From Cymbidium sinense (lineage: Eukaryota; Streptophyta; Magnoliopsida; Asparagales; Orchidaceae), in NCBI GenBank assembly GCA_021442155.1, contig CM038217.1:144891643-144955642 (forward strand): DNA of 64,000 bases. Direction: 5' to 3'. This document shows positions 1 to 10,965 of this stretch, in pieces. Every line of letters starts with the position of its first letter. Position 1 is the first letter of the stretch. The translations under genes were made by a program, and so were the position numbers. The notes under the pieces were generated by a model, which saw only the letters and a list, made by a program, of their open reading frames with translations, ran no database searches and had not been told where the DNA came from.

Positions 1-2714
1 AAGTGATTCACATAAATGTTATGATCATAAATTATGCTTGAATAAGCTCTTTCTAATAACATATTATTGTTATTGGTATAAAGATCATAATCAAGTTTAT
101 TATGGACATGCTAGAAGATCATGGGCTTCGTAGATGTAATTTAAAATCCATTATTACTTACATTGCTTATGTTAATTAGTCCAAGTTCGCTAAGTTAGAA
201 AAATAACTTTTGTCTTTTGAATTAGTCTATGTGCTTTAAATTGGTATTAATTTTAAACTATGCTTAATAAACTTATTTTGGATGATCTGAAACTCACTTG
301 AATTATTAGTTTCAATCATTCATGAAATTTCATGATATTTACCCTTATAGAACCATGTTCTTCAATTAACATTGATATTGATAAATTTAATTTACTTATT
401 ACAAAAAAATTATAATTATTACTCTATTCGTTTATAATGTAATGGAATGTAATTTAAAATTTTATATAACATAATTCATGTATATTTATCCTTTATGTTC
501 TCTCCATGATAAAAGGAGTCAAAATGTCTATGCTTGATGCCAAAAGAGGAAGAAATATAGATATTGGCAAGTTTAAATAATACATCCAAAGAGAGGGAGA
601 AAGATCTAAACATTATTAATTTATCCCTTCACACTAACATCAATTTTCTATTATCAAATAGCAAGAGATTATTGAGTATATAACTCTATATATCTCACTA
701 TTTGATTTGATGATAACAAATCTAATATTATTTATTTTAAAGAATTGTTGAGTCCTTATAGACTAAAGAGGTATTAACTAAACAAATAAGATGATGGTTT
801 ATTCCACTGAGCACCTCTAGCATCTATATCATAAAGATGAATAATAAGTGATACATTAAAATAATTCAAAAATGTAATGAGAAGAATCCAAGTAGTTAGA
901 TGTGTTCATATGCTTAAGATACTTAACTATATGATTAGTATATTGAATAGCTTAAAATATCTCAATGATGATGAACATATAATTAAGATTTTTTAAAATA
1001 ATATTAAATTCCATAATATTTTACATTTATTTTTTTTGTATTTTGAAATTTGAAATTTGAATGTTAATTATACATATCATATATCTTTTTTATTTTTAAA
1101 TTGACATAGGCTTATACTTTTCCTTAGCAATTTATATGGTAGCTTACTAATCAAAATATATTTATATACTAAAATCTCCAAATATTTTGGAGAATAGTTG
1201 TTATATTAAAAAATAATGATAATATGCTAAAATTTATATTAATTAAAATTTTATTAAACACTTTTAAAATTCAAAGCTTAATTTTTATTCCATTAGATTC
1301 ATTGAATTTTCTAGATGTGATTTCATATGCTATATGATCTATTTTGGCTAAGAAATTTTTTTTATAACTTTTAAATTATTACTTTTTTTACAAAATTTTG
1401 AGAACTTAATGGGCCTTTATTATGTTTAATTGGCCTCTAAGTTTTGTAGGCACCCATAAACTTATGTTTAAGTCTATTAAGTTGAAGAGATTAGGTCTAA
1501 AATTTATTTCTTAGAAATCCTTTTAATCTTTGCAGGCCTTCATACAAGTCAAATTTAATGATGAATTACAATATGTATCAAGTTGTTAAGAGCTTAATCA
1601 AACCCATAACTTAAGCCATTTTGAACCTTACTAGCTTGGGAAATTAAAAAAAATGATACTTAACTATTTATAATACTTACTTTAAAGTTTATAGGGTTTA
1701 AGTACATACATCCTATTATATTTTCGACTTTAAGGGTAGTTGTGAGGGAATGCTTAGGGGAAATTCCAAAAGTCCATACTTCCAAAACTTAGTGAAAATT
1801 TGTGAGGAAAGCTTTTGCATATTCAAGAAGAAAAAAAAAGTGTTCATCCTTCATCCAATCTTGAGATCAAGTTTAATGCGACATTATTTCTCTTAATTTA
1901 TATTATTTTATTATATATTTTATAATCAAGTTTGTATTAACATTTTATAAGGCTTATATAATTGGTGAAAGCCTTAGTCACCACTAAAGTGATTAAAATT
2001 TTAGAGTGATGACATTACAATGGTTGTTAGCCCTTGCTTGGAATAAGGTGAACTAGTGGTTGTCCTAGCCAAAAGATTGAAATTGCACCACATAAAAATT
2101 GACCATGTCTATTTTGTTTCATATATTAGATTTTTATTTAGTGTGCATTTATTTTATCATTATTATACTTGAATTACTAAATATTGGTCATTTCTCTTAA
2201 GTTATTTATCATCATTATGCTAGATTGTTGCACTTATACTCTTGGCATAGATTTAGTTATATCAACATAATCTATTTAATGGTGATGTGTTTTTTATATA
2301 ATTACATAAGGCTATAATATATTCTTAATTGTACATATCTTATATTGGGTAGATTTTTTAAAGAACTTTTAACAAAAGATTATGAAATTTAATGAGTGTA
2401 CTCCAATCACTCATTCTAAAGTCCACCACTCAAAACTTTGGATTTTTTCTAAAATTACTATTGCCATCATTTCTATCAAGATAATTTTAAAACATAAAAA
2501 AATTTCTAAAATATTAGTTTTGTGCACTGATGATCCTAAATCGTTAATTGACTGGGATTAAATGCCCATTCAAAATTTTCTTATTTAAAATATGATTCAA
2601 AACTCAAAATACCCCCTCCTTCAAAATAAGACAAAATAACATATACTCAGGTATGAAAAACTATAAAAAAATAAAAATTTTAATTAAATTTATTTTTTAT
2701 ATGATGAGGACTAT
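1..2714. other. Gene-free AT-rich region
   Basis: Stops are dense in all frames. No gene, RNA or recognisable element was seen. Confidence 0.7.
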
Positions 2715-2910
2715 TAGATTGAAGGGCCATAAAATACTTTAAAATCAAAATTTTAATCTCCTTCTTTATCATATTATCATGCCAATCATTCATGGGCCCA
2801 ACTATCCAAATTGGATTGATGGGCCATAATAAATTTTAAAATCAAAATTTTAATCTCCTTCTCTATCATACTATCATACCAATATTCATGGGTCCTTAAC
2901 ATATATTTAA
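2715..2910. repeat. Tandem duplication of about 98 bases
   Basis: 'gggccataa..a' followed by 'aaaatcaaaattttaatctc' and 'tatcat(a)ctatcat' occurs near 2723 and again near 2820. A partial third match ('ctctctatcatactatcac..ccaatatcc') lies at 3160-3200. Confidence 0.8.
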
Positions 2911-3060
2911 TCTCATACTTTAAAGATTCTGAGGCACAACAAAATAAATATAATTAAAATAAAGTAAAATTACAAAATAAAATTGTATTCTAAAGTATTT
3001 GAATTTATGAAGGACTTCTTTTTTTGTAATTGAATTTAAGCATCAATTGTACTATACTCA

Positions 3061-3150
3061 ATTGCTACTATAATTTAAATTTGATTAGCCAAAGCTGGAA
3101 AGAAAAACATTCCCTAGCGAAATCACCATAAATTTGTGGGCTCCAAAAGA
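3061..3150 (-). repeat. Fragment like the leader/LTR junction of the intron 5 Ty3 element
   Basis: 'ttgattagccaaagctgg' then 'ccctagcgaaatcacca' then TGTGGGCTCCAAAA matches, in order, 47660-47735 (the internal flank plus start of the right LTR) and the LTR starts at 55554 and 55930. The TCACCA just before the LTR start resembles a tRNA 3' end, as expected for a primer-binding site read on the opposite strand. Confidence 0.5.
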
Positions 3151-5518
3151 TTCATGTCCGACCTCTCTATCATACTATCACACCAATATCCATGGGCCCA
3201 ATTAACCAAATTAGATCATAATTGATGAGACAAAGCATGCTTTGTCCTCTGAAAAAATCCAATCCGCATTTATTAAAAATTAAATCATGTTTAATCCCAA
3301 TTGAGAATAATCTAGGTGCATCTAGTTATGCTTATTTACAAACAATTTTAGACTTATTTAATTAGGCCGCTCCATAAATTAGGTAATATGGGCTCCCACC
3401 ATTAGCCCTCTCTTCCACACACCCTAAACATAAATCCAATTTACTTTTATAATACACATATTAGTTCACATGATTAGATTATGACCCAAACTCAATTCAT
3501 ATGCAAACTATCTCTTTAAAGAGCCTCCATATTAAAAGCCAGCTAATTAATCTACCATGTCATGCAAATCTATTATAATTAATATATCACTAAGGGTCAC
3601 CATGTTAACACAAACCAAATATCAACCTTCTTGCAAGCTATCCTTAATTATCTATCTTTCTATTGATCAATTTGGATAAGTCTTGCCATCAATCCATTAC
3701 TAAATACATCTTATGCCTTTATAAATGATAAGTACTTTATTCGTTGATCATAATCAAAGAGAGCACAAGCTCCAAATACATTAAAATCAATGTCTCTCTA
3801 TACTTTACCCTATTTAGCTTTATCAAATATAACTTATTTGTAACTCCTCATGAATGATTCCTTTAATTATCACACATAATACACACACATACACATGCAT
3901 CAGAATAATTTACATCTAAAACTTTCATATATAAGAGTATTCAAATAACATCTATAAAATACATATAATTCATAATCATAAAAATATAATTATAATAAAA
4001 TACACATGTATCATAGTCTCACTCTACTAGTTTATTAACCTTTTCTCAAAAACATGTAATTGTAGTAGGAGTGCAAATACCTTAGTAGATTACACAAAAC
4101 TTGTAGTTGTGTTCAATGCACATAAATTGAACAATTTGTACGGCTATATCATGAATATTTCATATGTGATATTACTGAGTATCTATGTCATTAATTTTGT
4201 CTAAATATACTATGCTGACTTTAAATCATGACCAAGTTATATGATATCATAAAAGTAGTAATTTATATGATTCATTTCATCATGTGCAATATTTTAAGGG
4301 TTATCTATCATCTCACATATATTATGCAAGTCAAGTGTTTCGATTAATTATATCATATCATATGATGTTTTGTCTGTACCCATTATAACATATTAGATAC
4401 AGTGTCATGTCATATCATATCATATAAAAATAGTTAAATGACATTATTTGGGAGTCATCACCCCCACCCGTCGGTACTCAAGTCATATCAGATCTTTCTT
4501 ATAACTCCCATAATGTATCAAGTTCATAAAATTTCTAATATATTTAACATTTCATATACTCAACCCTCATCTGATCATGTTAATTTCATAAGTCATATTA
4601 GATAAATAACAGTAAGTTTGTATGTCATTTATGCCATGTGAGCATGCTATGATGAATTTTTATCAAAAATTTAATAGAATTTTATATAATTCAAATTAGC
4701 CTACAAGCCTCCAAAAATAGAGATATTTTATGAAAATTTAATATGATCATATTAACATGTGTAAAATAATTATAGCAAAAATATACTTAAAAGTTGCATC
4801 GTAGTAAGCTTTTCAAAATATTAAGTTATTTAATTTATAAATTTTTTTAAAATTATGACCAAATTAAGATAGGGGAAAATAGAAGTGCAAAATCTTCGAA
4901 AATAGAAGTGAATTAATAGTAACCAACCTCGAGTTGATTAATTTTTCTAACTAGCCCACCTCGTGAAAGTTATTTGTATGCCTCTATACCCAAGCTTTAT
5001 CTCTCTAGCTTTTTCTCTTTCTCCCTCATGATTATGGTAAAAAAATGGTTTGGATGCTTTCTCTCTCCTTCTCCCTCTTTCTCTCTCTTTCTCTCTCTCT
5101 TTCTATTTCTTTCTCTTCCTCACTCTTCTTCTTCTTCCTTCATCTCCTTCTTTCTCCCTTCTCAATTTCTTTTGCATTTCACACCTGAGCATATATTTAA
5201 TGAGAAGATAAGAAATAGATAAGAATAATTATGGATAAAAATGGTTTTGAATAAGAATGAATATGAAATATTCTTAGAATATTCATCTAATTAATTTCTT
5301 TAATTTTAATTATTATACTTAAAATTGATATATACTTCTATATATCAAAATGATCCATTTAAATACATGAATTTTATAAAAATATTTTTGATAATATTTT
5401 AATTGTGCCAAAATAGGCATAATTTTTAGGAGATAATATTTCAAATCTTTGAATTTTTTAGCATTAAAATTCTCCCTTCCTAAAAATATGTCATCCTCGA
5501 CATTCATTTTCTTAATAA
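3151..5518. other. Gene-free AT-rich region with a pyrimidine tract
   Basis: No gene was recognised. A CT-rich low-complexity tract at about 5058-5168 creates a Ser/Phe-rich false frame. The region may include the decayed LTR of the neighbouring gypsy relic, but I could not delimit one. Confidence 0.6.
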
Positions 5519-6145
5519 CCATTTCATAATTTAGGAAAACTTTCTCATATCAACTTCTTTCTCCCATATGGCTTCTTTATCGATCTATATTTCTACTAAA
5601 CTTTAAGCTAGGGATTTATTTTCGCTCAATTAACTGACATCATATGCTAAAATATACTCAAGTTCTTCAATATAAGTCTAGTTAGGTTGTATATCAATTT
5701 CATCTTCAAAAATTCTATGTTCTATAACAGTAACTCACTTTCTAAACACATATGCATGTAACATATCACGCACATTCGATATGTGATCGAGTAATAACAA
5801 TAATAATCTATAAATAACTATTTATATTATACCAATCACTTCAAAAGGTCTAATAAATCTAAGGCTCAAATTTACTTTTTGTACCAAATTTGCTCACATC
5901 ATTCATAGGACTGACCTTTAGGAATACAAAGTCACGCACTTAAAACTCAACTTCTCGATGCTTGAAGTTATAATACTTCCTCTGTCTATCATGTACTACT
6001 CTTAATCTATCTTTGATCAACTTATTTTTTTTTCTATAGCATCATCTACTAACTCAAGGCCCACTAATTTTCTCTCATTTACTTCAATCCAAGATAATAG
6101 CATTCAACATTTCCTATCATATAATATCTTATAAGGTGTCGTACT

Positions 6146-6239
6146 AATATTGAGCTAGAAGCAACTATTATAGACAAACATAAAAAAGATATAATATTGA
6201 GCTAGAAGCAACTATTATAGACAAACATAAAAAAGATAT
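6146..6239. repeat. 47-base tandem duplication
   Basis: 'aatattgagctagaagcaac' at 6146 recurs at 6193, and the two copies appear identical over the unit; a recent event inside the gypsy relic. Confidence 0.92.
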
Positions 6240-7554
6240 ATGATCTTCTTGACTCCCTTTAAAATCATGCACACACACAATCTTAATAAATCCTCAAGTA
6301 TTTGAATAATCATTTTAAATTGACCATTTATTTATAGATGCCAAGATGTACTGAAGTTTAACTTAGTCTCCAAATTCTCTTAAATACTTTCTCATCATCT
6401 TGAAGTAAATCTTTCATTATTATCAGAAATAATAATTTTTAGTATTCAATGTAATCTGATAAGCTCACACATATACAACTATGAAAAATTTTCAACTAAA
6501 TCAATTTGCTTCATAGAAACAAAAGGCATTAGCTTTGTTAATTGTTCAACTACAACCCATACTATGTCATGTCCCTGTCTAGTCTTTGAAATGCCTATAA
6601 TAAAATTCATTGTGATCTCTTCTCACTTTCAATTGGAAAGATGTAAGGGCTACAACAAACCATTTGACAAGCTTCATATTTTAATATAAACAAACTCATC
6701 CACCTCTTTTTTATTTTAAACATCAAAACACCAACATCAAATCATGATGCATTTTATTACTTCTTTGATGAATTATGTATCTAAAATAATGAGCCTCTTA
6801 TAGTACTTCTCCCTTTATACTTAGGGGAAACCTAAAGTCTACTTCCACATTAATGCATCATCATCGTCCACATGTAACTATGCACTCTTTCCATATTGAA
6901 TTTGATCAATTAGTGTTCATACTGATTATCTGGTTTTTGAGCTTCATTAATTCTATCCTTTAAAGAAATCTGAACAATCATTTATAAAAATTTTGTTCAT
7001 TTATATTAGTTGAAGTAACAATGTATCTCCAACCTTAACAATTCATCTCTAGAAGCTTCATCAGATGTAATCATAACGAGTGGACTTTCGACTCAAAACA
7101 TCAGCTACAACATGAACTTTAATTGAATGGTAAATGATATTGAGATCATAATCTTTGATTAATTCAAACTACCTTTTATCTCTAATTTAATTCCTTTTTA
7201 ATAAAAATACACTTCAATTTGATAATTAATATAAATCTCACATCTAACTTTATATAAGTAATAACGTCAAATCTTCAATATAAAAATAATGGCTACCAAT
7301 TCAAATCATGCATAATATAATTAATCTCATGAGACTTCAATTATCTAGAAGCATAGATAATCACTTTATCATATTGTATCAATACATAATCCAAGCCTTT
7401 CAAAGATGCATCATTAAATACATGAAATTCTTCTATACTGAATGAAATTATTAACATAGGTGCTAGCATAATAATTCTTTAACTTCTGAAAACTTTCTTC
7501 ACATTCTAATATTGACTTGAATGGAACCATTTTTTGTGTTAATCTAGTTAAAGG

Positions 7555-7810
7555 TATAAAAAAAACTTCGTTTCTTCACAACGGTGTTCGTAGAAATGTT
7601 CGTCGTTAATTAAACGAGTCGAATGAACAAATATTTCGCTCGATATATAAACAAACAATAACAATCATTTATATATAATTTATTGAAAATTATATTATAT
7701 TATATTATTATTGTTATTATTATTATTTTATTACTATTATTTTTATTTATTACTATTATTTTTATTTATTACTATTATTTATTACTATTATTATTATTAT
7801 TATTTATCAC

Positions 7811-7844
<34 letters not shown>

Positions 7845-8130
7845 TTATTATAATATATATATATAAACACATATATATATTATAAATGTGAGCATGACTT
7901 AGTGGTTAAAAATTTTGTTATGCGAAAAATTAGCCGAGGTTCGAATCCTCCCTTATACAGATTTTTCGGATTATTGCATTTCGAGCCAATTTTGAACACA
8001 AACAAAACAATTTTCAAACGAGCTGAACACGAACAGTAAAATTTCGAGCCGAACGTGAACAAAATAATTTTCAAACGAGCCAAACACGAACAAAAGTTCG
8101 GCTCGCTCAAGCTCGGCTCATTAACATCCT
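7555..8130. mobile_element. SINE-like insert with tRNA-type promoter and 10-base target duplication
   Basis: TAGTTAAAGG occurs at 7545-7554 and 8131-8140, exactly bracketing this insert, which splits the RT region of the relic around it. Inside, 7888-7955 resembles a tRNA: an A-box-like 'gacttagtggtta' and a perfect B-box GGTTCGAATCC. A region of repeated 'cgagc(c/t)gaac' and 'gaacacgaacaaa' units follows (7980-8125). The middle (7680-7860) is a TTA/ATT microsatellite. The left end carries an A-run. Type III promoter and flank duplication argue for retroposition; the family is not recognised. Confidence 0.6.
7730..7870. repeat. (ATT)n / (TTA)n microsatellite
   Basis: Imperfect trinucleotide run of about 130 bases ending in an AT run, inside the SINE-like insert. 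Confidence 0.9.
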
Positions 8131-8330
8131 TAGTTAAAGGAATTGCAATTTGAGAAATTTTTTTTGATAAAATTTCTATAATAATATATCATACTAAAAA
8201 AATAATGCACTTCAGAAACATTTGCAGGTCTTGGCCATTTAGCAACATCTTGAACTTTTTGAGAGTTACAACTCTCTTATTTCATTCACAATATGACCTA
8301 AAAATGAAACCAATATTATTCGATATATGT

Positions 8331-9012
8331 TATATTAGATTGAGTTGTGATAAAATATATCTTGCTTATAAATTTGATATCAACAAGGATATGATATATG
8401 ACCTCTAAGAAATTAATTAGCGTGATTGTGATGATGTCGTTATATTATAGTTATTGCCTAAATAAAATTTTATGGCATGTATTTGAACTTATAATATTGC
8501 ATGATGCTTCTAATATGACACAAAGCCCTTTATTAGCTTTTGCTAATCACTACTTAGTCACTATTAACTTTCATCCATGATCCATGAAATCCTCTTGAAT
8601 GAACCACTATAATCATTGATAATAATTTTTTTAACAAGGTTCACTTTGTTGCCTCTAGTAACTAAATAGAGATATAAGTAATAATGTGGTTTAGCCCCAT
8701 GATTAAAACGAACATAAAATCATTTTGAGGTTTCAAAATATTCAAGCAATGCTAAATTATTGTGTTCTCCACCTCCTAAAGAGAATGCCTTTTATCACTA
8801 TTTCATTTATGAACACTGAGAGAAATTCTCTAGAGCCTACAATATTAGTTCATGCCCTCCACTCCATTCATTAGAATTTTATTGGATAATCTTGCCCTCG
8901 AGTCATCACAATTGAGTGGCTAAACAAGACGATTAACTTGTAGTGTCACCCTTAATATCTTTGAAATGAAGAAAATGTAAGACTTTATAAGTAGTGATGC
9001 CACAATGCCAAT
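8331..9012. other. Gene-free region after the gypsy relic
   Basis: Probably more decayed retroelement, but I recognise no domain. Short frames here lack family similarity. Confidence 0.5.
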
Positions 9013-9247
9013 AAATTTAAGGGAGATTTACATACATACCACATAATTCTTATGTATTTACATATCTAAATTCTAACACTTAAACTTCAACTTTTACATA
9101 TATAACATCTTAATCTTTAATATCACATCAAAAATACGACTTTATTCACTTTTTAAAAATAAAATGCACCTTTTGAAGCATAGAAAAGTGTTAGATATGT
9201 AAATACATAAGAATTGTGTGGTATGTGTGTAAATCCCCCTAAATTTA
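9013..9247. mobile_element. MITE-like inverted-repeat element
   Basis: The ends are long inverted repeats: 'ttaagggagatttacatacatacc' style at the left matches the reverse complement of the right end 'ggtatgtgtgtaaatcccccttaa' style, extending over about 60 bases each, with an AT-rich centre. 'aaattt' lies at both edges. About 235 bases, with no coding capacity. Lies about 1.6 kb before the gene start. Class not assigned. Confidence 0.72.
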
Positions 9248-9750
9248 ATTGATTAAAACTTTGATGAATGAATTAATTAGAACATACAAAATTAATTAAT
9301 CATAATTAATAAGATTGGTAAAATCATGATCATAAGACATTGTTTTGGTCTTAAAATATGCCTTATTAAGAGTAAATATTTGTTCTAGATGACATACAAA
9401 AATGATTCCTATAGAGATCATATGAACTACAAAAAATTCTTATAGAGATCATATGAGCCGGTACCAATTCTATTCATTTTGATCAAATAAGCTCGTTTTA
9501 ATTCTTTAATATACTCAAATTTGTAATATGATGTTGTCATCATAATAGTTTTAACAAGATTATCATTATAAATATAAATTTGGATTATTTAATTTTTTTT
9601 ATTTACAAAATATTTTTTTGAAATATCATTTAAAGTATTTTAAATTTAGTGCTTTATAATAAAAATTGTATTTGATCACTTTAGATTTTTTTTTTTGGAT
9701 CTAATAAGAATTATATAAAATTATATTTATCCTACAGTACGAGGTCAGAA

Positions 9751-9968
9751 ATTAATGATCATATGTAGATTAAAATAAAAAGTCAATGACATATAAAATA
9801 ATATTGTTTTTTCATATAACCATGCCATTTGGTGCCTGTTTTTTATTTTTTTTCTTTTATTAATGATCATATGTAGATTAAAATAAAAAGTCAATGACAT
9901 ATAAAATAATAATTTTTTTTTCATATAACCATGCCATTTGGTGCCGGTTTTTATTTTTTTCTTTTTTT
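9751..9968. repeat. 108-base tandem duplication upstream of the IDM1-like gene
   Basis: A unit beginning attaatgatcatatgtaga at 9751 repeats at 9859 with very few changes, each copy ending in a T-rich run. Confidence 0.92.
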
Positions 9969-10781
9969 GAGAGAACGCTGAAAAGAAAATAACACTCCTA
10001 GCATTATCACTATTTCAGCCAGGTTCCTCTCTCCATATTATAATGCGATGACTCAGTAAATCGCAAATAGAAGTACAAACAAGGTTTAGACATCACGAAA
10101 TTTTGCATAAATAAAATGCCAAATTACAATTCTATCTCAAAATAATGAGTTTCTTTAGGCTTAGTTTTAGCGACATATATGTTTTTTTTACTGTAATTAT
10201 AAAAATAGTTTTTTCAGTCATAAATCATATTTGGTTTTTTAAAAATATAAAATTTGTAATAAAATAAATTAAAAAATAGAAAGAAGCGATGTGATTCTTT
10301 CATTTAATATAGACTGAATGTTATCGACTGTTTCTTATATCGCAAAATAGTAAAACAAAAAAAAAAAGGGTCCCGAATGAAGAATTAATTTAATAGCTAC
10401 GTATGGTTCGAAATTCTCTTACAGTAAAAATATTTAGTTGATTATAACAGTGAAACGACTGAAATTCATCATTTTAGACCTAACAATGCCAGACACAGGC
10501 GTTATTTTTTTCCCCGACTCTGTAGTATACTATGTTAAGAAACAAAAAAAAAAAAGACAAATTTTTATATGTTTAAGTTGATATATTTCTATATTATTTA
10601 TGTATATTTTTGTCAAAAATTAAACTTAATTTGTCATTTTTATATTATGTTTTCCTCCTATGACAGACTTAAATAACAGAATATGAGAATTTCTTATTTC
10701 AATCTAGATAAAAATGAGGTGTTGTTTGTATTTAAAGTTTTCTTAATCTATTGGACGCATAAGAACAAATCGTACCCTCTC
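9969..10781 (+). other. Upstream region of the IDM1-like gene
   Basis: AT-rich, with several A- and T-runs. No clear regulatory element other than the TATA box was identified. Confidence 0.55.
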
Positions 10782-10788
10782 TATATAA
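10782..10788 (+). promoter_or_regulatory. TATA box of the IDM1-like gene
   Basis: TATATAA lies about 94 bases before the start codon, in a stretch that becomes relatively GC- and CT-rich. It would place transcription start near 10815 and give a short leader of roughly 65 bases with no ATG in it. Position and sequence are seen; function is inferred. Confidence 0.55.
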
Positions 10789-10881
10789 TGCCATTCTCGC
10801 CGGATTTGTTAAAATTTTACCTTGGTTTTATTGTTGTTCCGTACCCTCGCTTCTCTTGCGGAGCGTCGTCTCTCTGCAGCA

Positions 10882-10965
10882 ATGGCGGCCGACGAAAAAT
10901 CACCGAGTATGAGGAAGATGAAGGATCGTGGCGTCAAGAAACTTCTCCCTGGCGAGGAAGTCGAG
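10882..10965 (+). CDS. Exon 1 of the IDM1-like gene (28 codons, start codon)
   Basis: The ATG sits in a favourable context (gcagcaATGGCG) and starts a short Lys/Arg-rich leader ending in the first strand of the Agenet module (LLPGEEVE). The donor is gag|gtgcga. Exon 2 resumes in frame with VLYSEEG, restoring a continuous Agenet strand, which supports joining these exons over 7.4 kb. There is no earlier ATG in this frame downstream of the TATA box; the in-frame codon at 10822 is TTG. Confidence 0.85.

Larger units (their letters stand above)
5519..8330 (-). mobile_element. Decayed Ty3/gypsy pol relic (chromovirus-like)
   Basis: Reading the - strand across many stops gives, from high to low coordinate: an RT end region near 8250-8150 (WP, then a YYRNFI stretch), the connection at about 7550 (LTQK..PF followed by a CEESFQ-like block), RNase H near 7420-7290 (DASHKGLDCVL and YASR), integrase near 6650-6500 (a GLL-like start and GHD region), and the post-integrase HREVEF..V.DFVFLKVSPM block near 5960-5880. 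The last part near 5530 resembles the end of chromovirus polyproteins. It is interrupted by a separate insert at 7555-8130. No LTRs could be delimited. Confidence 0.72.

Noticed and set aside
4974..5222. 82-codon Ser/Phe/Leu-rich frame
   Set aside because: Produced by a CT-rich low-complexity tract; no signal of selection or splice context.
7888..7960. Possible functional tRNA gene
   Set aside because: A and B boxes are present, but I could not form a convincing acceptor stem or anticodon arm, and it lies inside a retroposon-like insert.
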